From NCBI GenBank assembly GCA_029719485.1, contig CP120722.1, forward strand, positions 1 to 64,000: 64,000 bases of DNA, written 5' to 3'. The position numbers and the translations under genes are program-made. Under the pieces are notes generated by a model. The model made no database searches and was not told the origin of the DNA. It saw only the letters and a program-made list of their open reading frames with translations. Source of the stretch: Kiritimatiellota bacterium B12222. GTDB taxonomy: Bacteria > Verrucomicrobiota > Kiritimatiellia > SS1-B-03-39 > UBA6053. Below, in pieces: positions 1 through 8,081 of the stretch (its first letter is position 1; each line of letters starts with the position of its first letter).

Positions 1-37
1 GGTTATTAACCATTTTGCATACAGAGAAGGTGGATCG

Positions 38-1489
38 TTGAAGGAAGAGAGCATAGATCAGTTAACTGAAAGTAAAACAAGCGTCACAGAGCAGCAAATG
101 CTTTGGAGACGGGTTTGCGATATGCTCAAGGAGTCTTTGACTGAGGATATTTATGATCGCTGGATTGCAGTGATCGAACCGGGTCAATTCACCGAAAGCG
201 ATCATTTGGAGCTACGGGTCGCCAGCGATTTTTATTCGACTTGGCTAGAAGAAAACTACGTCCCCATGATTGCCGACGCTTTTGCCGCCGTCACCGGAAG
301 CCGTATTCGTTTTTCTCTGGTGGTTGATCCCAGCCTGCGGGCCGATGCCCGTGAATCCTACAAATCAGCCGCTCCAGAAGTTGAAGAACCCGCTGAAGAA
401 GTCCTTAGCCCTGCAAAACGTCAACAACAACGGACTCAGGCCTGCGATCGCGCCAGCTTAAACCCCCGCTACGTTTTTGAAACCTTTGTGGTCGGATCTT
501 CTAACGATTTTGCCCACGCCGCCGCCATGGCCGTGGCCCAACAACCTGCCCGTGCCTACAACCCCCTCTTTTTGTATGGAGGTGTTGGACTCGGTAAAAC
601 CCATTTGATGCAAGCCATCGGAAATTTTGCCACCAGCAATAATCCCGCATGCAAAGTGTGTTACCTCTCCTCCGAAACCTTCGTCAATGAATACATCGAC
701 GCCCTGCAAAACGGAAAACTGACCCAGTTTAGAAAGCGTTTTCGCAGTGTAGATATTCTCTTAATCGACGATGTGCAGTTCCTCGCCGGTAAAGAACGCC
801 TGCAAGAAGAGTTTTTCCACACCTTTAATGCATTGTTTGACGGACATAAACAAATTGTCCTCACCTGCGACCGCCCCGCCACCGAGATCCCCGGCCTTGA
901 ACGCCGTCTGGTGTCTCGCTTTGAATGGGGATTGGTCACCGAAATCGATGCCCCCGAATTTGAAACCCGTATGGCCATCCTCCGCAAAAAAGCGGAACTG
1001 ATGAATATCGAAATCAGCGATTCGGTCATCCACTTTATTGCCGAACGGATTGCCGCCAATGTGCGTCGTCTCGAAGGCGCCTTGGTCCGTGCAGCGTCCT
1101 TCTCTTCCCTCACCAACCGGGAATTGACCACCGAAGCACTCGAACGCCTGCTGCGGGATAGCCTCGATGACGAAGCCCCCGCGCCTCTAACCATGGAACG
1201 CATTCAACGCACTGTGGCCGATCATTTTGACATTCGTTACAGCGATATCCTCAGCCGTAAACGCCCGGCCAATATTGCCCTGCCCCGTCAGGTGGCCATG
1301 TATCTTTGTCGCGACTTAACCTCTCATTCCCTGCCGACCATTGGGGATGCCTTTGGCAAAAACCATGCAACGGTTCTTCACGCTTGCCGCTTGATTTCCC
1401 AAAAAGAACAAGACGATCCCATGCTGAAACAATCCATGGGCACCATCCGCGAAAATCTCGCCCGCGCCTCTCGCGCTGGCGGACGCTAA
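38..1489 (+). CDS. dnaA: Chromosomal replication initiator protein DnaA
   Basis: ATP-dependent origin-binding initiator that melts oriC and loads the replicative helicase. The 483-residue product has an N-terminal domain I (about 20-100), a short charged linker (about 105-135), an AAA+ domain with Walker A GGVGLGKT at 181-188 and Walker B LLIDD at 241-245, an arginine-finger segment (RRLVSRFEWGL), and a C-terminal DNA-binding domain with the signature around SLPTIGDAFGKNHATVLHA. That signature is one residue shorter than the common FGGRDHTTV form. The start is TTG, chosen because AGAAGG lies at 25-30, seven bases upstream, and domain I is then full length. A terminator follows directly. The usual partner dnaN is not downstream; a convergent glycosidase gene is. 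Family assignment is near certain. Confidence 0.97.
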   Translation: MKEESIDQLTESKTSVTEQQMLWRRVCDMLKESLTEDIYDRWIAVIEPGQFTESDHLELRVASDFYSTWLEENYVPMIADAFAAVTGSRIRFSLVVDPSLRADARESYKSAAPEVEEPAEEVLSPAKRQQQRTQACDRASLNPRYVFETFVVGSSNDFAHAAAMAVAQQPARAYNPLFLYGGVGLGKTHLMQAIGNFATSNNPACKVCYLSSETFVNEYIDALQNGKLTQFRKRFRSVDILLIDDVQFLAGKERLQEEFFHTFNALFDGHKQIVLTCDRPATEIPGLERRLVSRFEWGLVTEIDAPEFETRMAILRKKAELMNIEISDSVIHFIAERIAANVRRLEGALVRAASFSSLTNRELTTEALERLLRDSLDDEAPAPLTMERIQRTVADHFDIRYSDILSRKRPANIALPRQVAMYLCRDLTSHSLPTIGDAFGKNHATVLHACRLISQKEQDDPMLKQSMGTIRENLARASRAGGR

Positions 1490-1504
1490 GCCCACATCAA
1501 TAAG

Positions 1505-1538
1505 GAAGCGGGGAAATACACTCCGCTTCTTTCTTTTG
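1505..1538 (+). terminator. Rho-independent terminator of dnaA
   Basis: GAAGCGG (1505-1511) pairs with CCGCTTC (1523-1529) across an 11-base loop and is followed by a T-rich run (TTTCTTTT). It lies 16 bases after the dnaA stop. Confidence 0.75.
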
Positions 1539-1544
1539 AAAAAC

Positions 1545-2585
1545 TTACTTTTTAGGGGCCTGTAAATCGACATCCCCGCGATGTAAGGCCTTCTCCCACG
1601 CGTAGATTTCTTTTAAGACCTCGGGTGAATTCCCAGGCCCATTATTACCCGGCATGCCATAGAACTCGTTGTCACACCATCCCGTGTGCCACACCAGAAA
1701 CCAAGCATAACGAGTTTCCGCCAACTGCTCGATCGCAGGCAATAACCCTACTTCAGTCAACGCAAAGGGTTGCACAGAAACCTCCTCCAACTTTTTTTCA
1801 TCACTCAAAATGACCGCTTCGTTGCGGGTGGGGAGATAGGCGTCCACTCCCGTAAAATCAACCCAGGTATCACCAGGATAATAGACCATTTGCGCATTTT
1901 GATTGGGAGACCATGACCATAGCAAATTCTCCAAACCATGATGATCCACCAAACGCCTATATAGATTTCGCCATAAACGATGAAAACTCTCAGGCTCTTT
2001 TGCCCCCCACCAAAACCATCCCCCATCCATTTCATGATAGGGACGAAAAATTACCGGCACCCCCGCCTCTTGAAGCTTCTGCAAATACAGCGCAATCCCA
2101 TCCACTTCCGCCAACCAAATCGCATACTCCTCCGTTCCCGGAGTTAACATTAAATCGAAATCAGCCTGTGAACGTTCGGTCTGTACATTCTCCCAGAGCC
2201 CTTTTTCGACGCCGGGATATTCATGATGCCAACTTATGGTAACCAAACCGCCTTGTCTCCACTGTTCAATCGCCATGGCCACCGTGGCCCTACGTCTTAC
2301 CTCCTCCGTCACCTGAGCAGACTGCGGCACCCAGAGATCCATACCCAAAATCGCGGGCGCCTCCCCGGTCAGATTTTGAACATGCGTAAATTCATTTCGA
2401 GGCTCTGCCAAAGACAAACGAGACCCCGTAATATGCTGCCCCGATAATATATACCCCTCGGCAGCAACCCATGCAATGTACCCCCTCAACTCTTCTACCG
2501 CGACCTTCATACTCGAAACCGTCGGTTGCGCCATCAGCGGAACCCAAGCACAGCAGACCATCATGAGACTGATACGTTTCAACAT
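1545..2585 (-). CDS. Glycoside hydrolase family 26 (beta-mannanase-like), secreted
   Basis: Predicted endo-acting beta-mannanase or related clan GH-A enzyme. The ATG at 2585 begins a signal peptide (MLKRISLMMV... ending near LMAQ), so export is likely; a TTG two codons upstream is the alternative start, and neither has a strong ribosome-binding site. GH26 landmarks are SWHHEYPG, the acid/base region IFRPYHEMDGGWFWWG (Glu about residue 185 from the ATG), the SPN segment, and the nucleophile region FALTEVG (Glu about 278). Length near 346 residues fits a single-domain GH26. It converges on dnaA and is separated from the upstream esterase gene by that gene's terminator, so it is probably monocistronic. 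GH26 also includes xylanases and other activities, so mannan is the likely but unproven substrate. Confidence 0.88.
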   Translation of the reverse strand: MLKRISLMMVCCAWVPLMAQPTVSSMKVAVEELRGYIAWVAAEGYILSGQHITGSRLSLAEPRNEFTHVQNLTGEAPAILGMDLWVPQSAQVTEEVRRRATVAMAIEQWRQGGLVTISWHHEYPGVEKGLWENVQTERSQADFDLMLTPGTEEYAIWLAEVDGIALYLQKLQEAGVPVIFRPYHEMDGGWFWWGAKEPESFHRLWRNLYRRLVDHHGLENLLWSWSPNQNAQMVYYPGDTWVDFTGVDAYLPTRNEAVILSDEKKLEEVSVQPFALTEVGLLPAIEQLAETRYAWFLVWHTGWCDNEFYGMPGNNGPGNSPEVLKEIYAWEKALHRGDVDLQAPKK

Positions 2586-2651
2586 TTCCAATAAGTACCA
2601 CGCCCATCAAAAGGCATCAAGTGTAAGTATTTAAGGGAAACGCCCCGACAC

Positions 2652-2680
2652 AAAAAATGCTTCCCCTGAGGGGGAAGCAT
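2652..2680 (-). terminator. Terminator of the CE12-type esterase gene
   Basis: Perfect inverted repeat ATGCTTCCCC (2657-2666) / GGGGAAGCAT (2671-2680). On the minus strand it is followed by TTTTTT (complement of 2652-2657), giving a classic intrinsic terminator 46 bases after the esterase stop. Confidence 0.85.
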
Positions 2681-2725
2681 GAGTGGGATCAGGTCCTCGT
2701 GGACATCCATCTTTACAAGAACCGC

Positions 2726-3493
2726 TTATTGCTCCGCTTTTACAGGAAAATCAATATCTAAGATCAAAACAGCTTCAGCAAATAACTGCGCAATACTCCG
2801 CGCACCCGCTTCGGACAAATGAGAGTTATCATGTATGCCATTAGGATAATAGGGTTGCTCTCCAGCTTCAAAGTGAACAAACAAGTCTTTGGAATCCTCC
2901 TCCCCAACTTCGGCCAACAACTCTCCCGTCAACACATTCAAATCCACCATGGGTACATCTAACTCTGCGGCCACTTCCCGAGTCGCTTGCGGATATTTAC
3001 CTAAGGAATTCTTCGGCCTGCCTTCAGGGGTGAAGTACCGACGATAAATAGAGGTCACCAACACAGGGTTTGCACCTTTGGCCCGGGTGTCATTTACAAA
3101 TCCAGTCAAAAATTCACGGTAATCACCCTCAGGATCCGTGTAGATGGCGGGTTTCTTTTTCTTTTGATCATTGTGACCAAACTGAATCACCACCCAATCA
3201 CCGGGTTGCAACGTTTCCATGATCTTATCCCAACGACCTTCGGCCACAAAACTGCGGCTACTCCGACCATCCACAGCCCGATTCGCCACCACAACATCTT
3301 CCAGCACATAGTCTTGAAACACTTGCCCCCAACCTTTCATCGGATTGCCTTTCTCCGTTGACTTATTGGCCATCGTTGAATCTCCAATCATATAGATAGT
3401 GGTCGTTTTCTCAGGTGGCGGCACCTCCTCAGCACATAACGTCGCAAAACCTAACAAACAACAACTGACAACACTCAAAATACTTCCTTTCAT
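2726..3493 (-). CDS. SGNH hydrolase, rhamnogalacturonan acetylesterase-like (CE12)
   Basis: Predicted secreted carbohydrate deacetylase. The 255-residue product begins with a signal peptide (MKGSILSVVS... cleaved near LCAEE). SGNH blocks are visible: GDST with the nucleophile Ser39, the oxyanion Gly/Asn blocks including GHND at 106-109, and C-terminal Asp222/His225 in HDNSHLSEAG. This is the CE12 arrangement, whose members remove acetyl groups from rhamnogalacturonan or xylan. It is divergent from the IclR-type regulator gene, with 181 bases between the two starts, so the regulator may control it. No clear Shine-Dalgarno sequence precedes the ATG. Its own terminator ends the transcript. Confidence 0.88.
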   Translation of the reverse strand: MKGSILSVVSCCLLGFATLCAEEVPPPEKTTTIYMIGDSTMANKSTEKGNPMKGWGQVFQDYVLEDVVVANRAVDGRSSRSFVAEGRWDKIMETLQPGDWVVIQFGHNDQKKKKPAIYTDPEGDYREFLTGFVNDTRAKGANPVLVTSIYRRYFTPEGRPKNSLGKYPQATREVAAELDVPMVDLNVLTGELLAEVGEEDSKDLFVHFEAGEQPYYPNGIHDNSHLSEAGARSIAQLFAEAVLILDIDFPVKAEQ

Positions 3494-3641
3494 AAACTGG
3501 ATACCATTGGGGGTGAAAAATAATCAGAACCAAAACCATTGCGCTTCAACAGATTTAGACAAGATTTCTTTTCTGTAAAAATCGCATTCCATAGGACGAC
3601 TTCAGTAAAACCAGAAAACCATTCTTGCATTTCATGCGTAA

Positions 3642-3673
3642 TTCCATATATAGATCAATAACCAAATATGGAA
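3642..3673. promoter_or_regulatory. Inverted repeat at the iclR-type gene start (putative operator)
   Basis: TTCCATAT (3642-3649) and ATATGGAA (3666-3673) form a perfect 8-base inverted repeat with 16 bases between arms, ending one base before the regulator ATG. A further half-like ATTCCAT occurs at 3586-3592. The position suggests autoregulation and control of the divergent CE12 gene; this is inference. Confidence 0.45.
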
Positions 3674-3674
3674 C

Positions 3675-4448
3675 ATGCAAACACCACCTGAATCATCAGC
3701 AGCACCAGCACTCGAACGCGGACTTTATATTCTTGAGACCTTACAGGCTTCAGGACCCTTGTCGTTGGAAAACTTAGCCACAGCTTGTCAGATCCCCAAA
3801 AGTAGTCTTTTGCGTTTATTAGATACCTTACAGGCGCGGGGATATGTGCAACGGCGCGACTCCGATAAACAATACCTGAATCGCGTAAGCCTCATTGTGC
3901 AAGCGCCACAGGAACGCAGTCCCGAAGAAATCATTCAGTTTACTTTGGAAACCCTCAGCCAACAACTCGGCTTCACCACCGAATGGTACAGCCCCCAAAA
4001 CGATCACGCCCTATTGACCCAACGAACAGAATGTCGTGATAGTGCCGTACAAGTCTTGGCACGTATTGGATACAAACGATCCTGGTGGGAAGAACTGGAT
4101 GCCGTAGCGCGTATCGGACATGTCGCCCTTCCCCTCTCTCCCACCCTCGATCAACAAAAAGCCTGTACCCGATACCAACAAGGTGTGCTTATTCCTCACA
4201 GCGCCAGCTCCTACAAACAGGCGCTCAAAGATCTCAACATCGAAAGTCCCTGTGTAGATACCGAATATAATGCCAACGGCATTCGCCGCATGGCCAAAGG
4301 CATTCTCGATCAAGAGGGTAAGCTCTTAGGAATTATAGCCGTGCCCATGCATTTCCAACCCGACGCTGAACACCGTCTCCCCGAACGCCTCGACCTTTTG
4401 CAACACTGTAGCCTCCGCTTACAAACCCAACTCCAAGAGACCTCATGA
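3675..4448 (+). CDS. IclR-family transcriptional regulator
   Basis: DNA-binding regulator of 257 residues. The N-terminal winged helix-turn-helix spans about 12-70 (ALERGLYILETL ... SLENLATACQIPKSSLLRLLDTLQARGYVQR), the typical IclR start. The C-terminal part (about 80-255) matches the length of the IclR effector-binding domain and contains a conserved-looking DTEYNANGIRRMAKGI stretch. It overlaps the downstream sulfatase gene by four bases (ATGA), so the two are co-translated and it probably senses a sugar released in that pathway. The inverted repeat just before its ATG is a plausible operator. The effector is unknown. Confidence 0.93.
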   Translation: MQTPPESSAAPALERGLYILETLQASGPLSLENLATACQIPKSSLLRLLDTLQARGYVQRRDSDKQYLNRVSLIVQAPQERSPEEIIQFTLETLSQQLGFTTEWYSPQNDHALLTQRTECRDSAVQVLARIGYKRSWWEELDAVARIGHVALPLSPTLDQQKACTRYQQGVLIPHSASSYKQALKDLNIESPCVDTEYNANGIRRMAKGILDQEGKLLGIIAVPMHFQPDAEHRLPERLDLLQHCSLRLQTQLQETS

Positions 4449-5953
4449 AAAAAAATCCCCCCAATATTTTGTTTATCATGTCCGACGACCATGCCGCTAA
4501 CGCCATCAGCGCTTACGGTTCCAAAGTCAACCACACCCCCAACATCGATCGCCTCGCCACCGAAGGCGCCCGTCTCGATCGTTGCTATGTGACCAACTCC
4601 ATTTGCACTCCCTCCCGTGGAGCCATTCTTACCGGCACCTACAATCACGTAAATAGAGTCACCACGCTGGGCACCCACATCGATAATCGCCTGCCCAACG
4701 TCGCCAAACATTTGCAATACGAAGGATACCAAACCGCCATGGTCGGGAAATGGCATTTGGGACGAGGACCCGAACACTGCCCCACAGGATTCGACTTTTG
4801 GTCCGTTCTGCCCGGCCAAGGCGATTACCACAATCCCAGCTTCGACGAAATGGGTGAAAGCATTCAGGAAGAAGGGTACGTCACCGACGTCATTACCGAC
4901 AAGTGCCTGAACTGGCTCGACCAACGGGATCCAGAAAAACCCTTTTTCCTCATGTGTCACCACAAAGCGCCCCATCGCTCTTGGGAACCCAAAGCAGAAC
5001 ACCGCTCCCTCTATACCGATGAAATTCCGCGCCCGGTCACTTTTGATGATGATTACGCTCATCGCGCAGAAGCTGCCGCAGCAGCCAAAATGCGCATCTC
5101 CGAAGATTTAACTTATCAAGATATAGATTTAAAAGTTCCTGAAAATCCACAGGGTGAAGTCACAAACGAAGGCAACAAAGTTCCTTGGCCCGACGACCTT
5201 GAAGGCTTCGAACTCACTTGCGCCCTCAGCGGCGAAGTCTTCACCTTTGCTAACCACGACGAATTAAAAAAATTTAAATACCAACGCTACATGCGCAAAT
5301 ACTTACAAGTGGTGCATAGCGTCGATGAGAATGTGGGGCGCCTCCTGGACTGGTTAGATGAAAAAGAATTGGCCGAAAATACCGTCGTCATCTACAGCTC
5401 TGATCAAGGCTTTTACCTCGGAGAGCACGGATGGTTCGACAAACGCTTCATCTATGAAGAAAGTTTTCAAATGCCCTTTCTCATACGCTATCCCAAAGAA
5501 ATTCAAGCCGGCAGCGTGAATACCGACATGACCTGTAATGTCGACTTTGCCGCAACTTGGTTAGACTATGCCGAAACTACCGTCCCCAGTTACATGCAAG
5601 GACGTAGCTTCCGTCAAAACCTTCGTGGCGAAACGCCTGAGGATTGGACCGACGTCGCGTATCAACGCTATTGGATGAATCGTGACGTCCCCCACAATGT
5701 GTACGCCCATTACGGTATTCGCACGGAGCGCTACAAACTCATCTACTGGTACGACCAGGATTTAGGTCAACCCGGTGCCAATCCCGGCGAAGGGAAAGGC
5801 GAATGGGAACTCTTCGATCTCGATAAAGATCCACTCGAGTTGTTCAACCTCGCAGGCGATCCTGCCTATGCAGACACCCAGGCGCTCATGACCCAAAAAC
5901 TTAATGCACACATGCTCACGATCGGAGACATCCCCGTCCACAGCATCGACTAA
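4445..5953 (+). CDS. Sulfatase (family S1, formylglycine type), no signal peptide
   Basis: Hydrolyses sulfate esters, probably on oligosaccharides. The 502-residue product shows the metal-binding start NILFIMSDDH (Asp14/Asp15), the maturation motif CTPSR with Cys54 as the residue converted to formylglycine, GKWHLG near residue 102, and a C-terminal SSDQGFYLGEHGW active-site strand. It begins MKKNPPNILF with no hydrophobic leader, so it is likely cytoplasmic and acts on imported oligosaccharides. About residues 215-280 form an insertion relative to short family members (AEAAAAAKMR to FTFANHDELKKF). It is coupled by ATGA overlap to the IclR gene and ends at a strong terminator. No maturase (anSME) gene is present in the window. 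Confidence 0.93.
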   Translation: MKKNPPNILFIMSDDHAANAISAYGSKVNHTPNIDRLATEGARLDRCYVTNSICTPSRGAILTGTYNHVNRVTTLGTHIDNRLPNVAKHLQYEGYQTAMVGKWHLGRGPEHCPTGFDFWSVLPGQGDYHNPSFDEMGESIQEEGYVTDVITDKCLNWLDQRDPEKPFFLMCHHKAPHRSWEPKAEHRSLYTDEIPRPVTFDDDYAHRAEAAAAAKMRISEDLTYQDIDLKVPENPQGEVTNEGNKVPWPDDLEGFELTCALSGEVFTFANHDELKKFKYQRYMRKYLQVVHSVDENVGRLLDWLDEKELAENTVVIYSSDQGFYLGEHGWFDKRFIYEESFQMPFLIRYPKEIQAGSVNTDMTCNVDFAATWLDYAETTVPSYMQGRSFRQNLRGETPEDWTDVAYQRYWMNRDVPHNVYAHYGIRTERYKLIYWYDQDLGQPGANPGEGKGEWELFDLDKDPLELFNLAGDPAYADTQALMTQKLNAHMLTIGDIPVHSID

Positions 5954-5990
5954 TTCTTGAACACTGCAGGCGTAGATCTTCGCCTACCCC

Positions 5991-6026
5991 AAAAAAAAGC
6001 GATCCTCGATGAGGATCGCTTTTTTT
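5991..6026. terminator. Bidirectional intrinsic terminator
   Basis: AGCGATCCTC (5998-6007) and GAGGATCGCT (6011-6020) form a 10-base stem with a 3-base loop, flanked by an A run (5991-5998) and a T run (6020-6026). It can terminate both the rightward sulfatase transcript and the leftward GH13/lacZ-remnant transcript. Confidence 0.92.
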
Positions 6027-6029
6027 AGT

Positions 6030-6438
6030 TCAACGAATGTCGATCCAATAGTCAAATTCGTAGTGACCCGGCTCCACACAATACTCGGTTAAGGTTTGCG
6101 GACCACAACTGCCATTCCCCGATCCCCGATGCAAATGATCGATGTGAAGCACGGTCTCTTCCCGTCGCTTGTCCACCAATTCATTCACATGAAAACTGCT
6201 AAACAGCTCATCATCCGTGTGATGACGCGCAGAGAATTGAAACAGCTCCTCAGATTCAAAACGCAAAAAACAAGTCGCCGTTCAAGGACAAAACCCATGG
6301 AGAGTCCGCGCGATCTCCCCTAAAGGCAGATGCTTCATCCGGAAAAGGAAAAGTCCCACTGTGCATGGGCAAACGATTAAGCTGAGTAAGTTCGGGAATT
6401 CCCCAAAGGTGCTGGGAACAACGGGGAGAATAATGCAT
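6030..6438 (-). pseudogene. Internally deleted GH2 beta-galactosidase (lacZ-type) remnant
   Basis: The first 60 codons from the ATG at 6438 read like the amino terminus of LacZ-type enzymes (PELTQLNRLPMHSGTFPFPD ... SPWVLSLNGDLFF). This frame stops at once, and from about 6266 a second frame, one base over, reads like the extreme LacZ carboxyl terminus (FQFSARHHT ... HIDHLHRGSGNGSCGPQTL ... EFDYWI). The roughly 900 residues normally between, including the catalytic domain, are absent. The join lies around 6250-6270, at a TTTTTTGCGTTTTG stretch on the minus strand. The remnant sits 11 bases after the GH13 gene in the same operon, so it was probably once the third gene there. It cannot encode an active enzyme. 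Confidence 0.85.
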
Positions 6439-6449
6439 CTGTAATATCT

Positions 6450-8066
6450 TTAAGCGTGAATTAAAAAGAGCGCGAAAGAAACACCGCTCATTACCAATTC
6501 AGTTTTACGGTCAACTTGCTCCACCTTTACGCCACTTTTTTTAAGTACGTCCAGTTGAGAATATTTCTTTGCTAAAGGTATCGTACATTTCTCAGCGGAA
6601 GGGTTGATGGCTACCAATATTTTTTGCTCTCCCAACTGACGTAAGAACACCAACGGATAACGTCCTTTCTTACCGTACACGACTTTGAAATCTCCATCAG
6701 CACCCAAAGCAGGATACTCCCGACGCAAGGCCGACAACGCACGAACATGGTTTAACAATGACGTCGGCTTCTCCTCTTGCTCCGAAACCGTAGGGCGTTT
6801 TTTAGAAGGATCCAACGGCAGGTACAACTTCTCAGCCTTGGCCGTAGAAAATCCTGCATTTCGAGATTCATCCCACTGCATGGGCGTACGCGACCCTACC
6901 CGCCCAAAGCCCCCTTCTTTCGAAGGCAAACCGGGTATGTAGGACATCCCTATTTCATCCCCGTAGTACAAATACGGAATCCCGGGCATACTCCACAAAA
7001 AGGCATAAATCACTTTCAATTCCGCCATGCTCCGATGACAACGAACACGGGTTAAATCATGATTCCCTGTCGGCAATGAAATATAACCGAGCTCACGCGT
7101 CGCTTCAAAATGTTCAGTATAATGACGCAGAAAACGGGTCACATCTCCTTTCCCGGAACGATCAAAAAAGCTATCCCCGTATAAAGTCCCCGGCGTGCCA
7201 AATCCATCCCGTTTGTGTTCGTCCCTGAACAGGGCCGTATAAGCTTCAGTATTAAAATGAATCATGAAATCCATGTGGAACCCTGCCTGCAGGGCATGCT
7301 TCGGAAACGACCACTCGGCAATCAGCACACAGTCAGGATACTCCGTATCAAACATGGCACGCACATCCTGCCAAAACGCAATGGTCCCTTTCATTTCAGG
7401 ATCACTTTTCACCAACGATGCCGCCATATCCACCCGAAAACCATCCGCCCCCAAGTCCATCCAAAAACGCATGATATCCTTCATCTCTTCCCGAACCGCC
7501 ATCACATCGGGATGATCCGTCGGCAATTGCCAGGGCTTGTCCGGATCCGGTTCTTCAAAACCAAAATTCAAGGCCGGCTGAAAATAAAAGTAGTTGGGCA
7601 TGTAGGCCGCATTCCGATCACTGAACCCTCGAATTAAAGGGGTTTCAGCCGTACTTTCCGTCCACGCAGAATCCGTCCAAATGTACCAGTTGCTGTACTT
7701 GTTTTCTTCGGGTTGTGCAGAGGCTTTGAACCAGGGATGTTCAATGGAAGTATGACCCGCCACCAAATCCAACGTCACTTTCATCCCCCGTTTATGCGCT
7801 TCGTTGAACAAACGTACCAAATCGCGATTGCTACCAAAACGCTCATCGACCTTGCGATAGTCACTCACGTCATATCCAGCGTCTCCAAAGGGAGAAACAA
7901 AACAGGGGTTTAACCAAATAGCATTACAGCCCAGGGATTGAATGTAATCCAGCTTTTCAATGACCCCTTGCAGATCCCCGATACCATCGCCATTTGTATC
8001 TAAAAAACTTTGAGGGTATACCTCGTAAAAAATCGACTCATTTAACCAATCTGGACAGTTTTTCAT
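6450..8066 (-). CDS. GH13 alpha-glucosidase/oligo-glucosidase-like enzyme, cytoplasmic
   Basis: Predicted retaining alpha-glucan hydrolase or transglycosidase of the alpha-amylase superfamily, 538 residues, no signal peptide. Visible motifs are the start FYEVYPQSFLDTNGDGIGDL, region I DLVAGHTS (the usual Asn before His is Gly), region II GFRVDMAAS with nucleophile Asp213, region III LIAEWS with acid/base Glu251, and region IV TGNHDLTR with Asp337. RTPMQWD near the C-terminal third is typical of oligo-1,6-glucosidase/trehalose-type subfamilies. It ends with a small beta-domain. It lies 15 bases after the sulfatase gene and before the lacZ remnant, in an operon headed by the palindromic operator at 9617. 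Exact linkage specificity cannot be read from sequence alone. Confidence 0.93.
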   Translation of the reverse strand: MKNCPDWLNESIFYEVYPQSFLDTNGDGIGDLQGVIEKLDYIQSLGCNAIWLNPCFVSPFGDAGYDVSDYRKVDERFGSNRDLVRLFNEAHKRGMKVTLDLVAGHTSIEHPWFKASAQPEENKYSNWYIWTDSAWTESTAETPLIRGFSDRNAAYMPNYFYFQPALNFGFEEPDPDKPWQLPTDHPDVMAVREEMKDIMRFWMDLGADGFRVDMAASLVKSDPEMKGTIAFWQDVRAMFDTEYPDCVLIAEWSFPKHALQAGFHMDFMIHFNTEAYTALFRDEHKRDGFGTPGTLYGDSFFDRSGKGDVTRFLRHYTEHFEATRELGYISLPTGNHDLTRVRCHRSMAELKVIYAFLWSMPGIPYLYYGDEIGMSYIPGLPSKEGGFGRVGSRTPMQWDESRNAGFSTAKAEKLYLPLDPSKKRPTVSEQEEKPTSLLNHVRALSALRREYPALGADGDFKVVYGKKGRYPLVFLRQLGEQKILVAINPSAEKCTIPLAKKYSQLDVLKKSGVKVEQVDRKTELVMSGVSFALFLIHA

Positions 8067-8081
8067 TTGTAAATATACTCT

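Noticed and set aside
4310-5062. 250-codon open frame antisense to the first sulfatase gene
   Set aside because: It is the mirror of a well-supported sulfatase coding frame and its translation has no domain; same reasoning applies to other long antisense frames such as 661-1203, 31317-32180 and 45233-45871.
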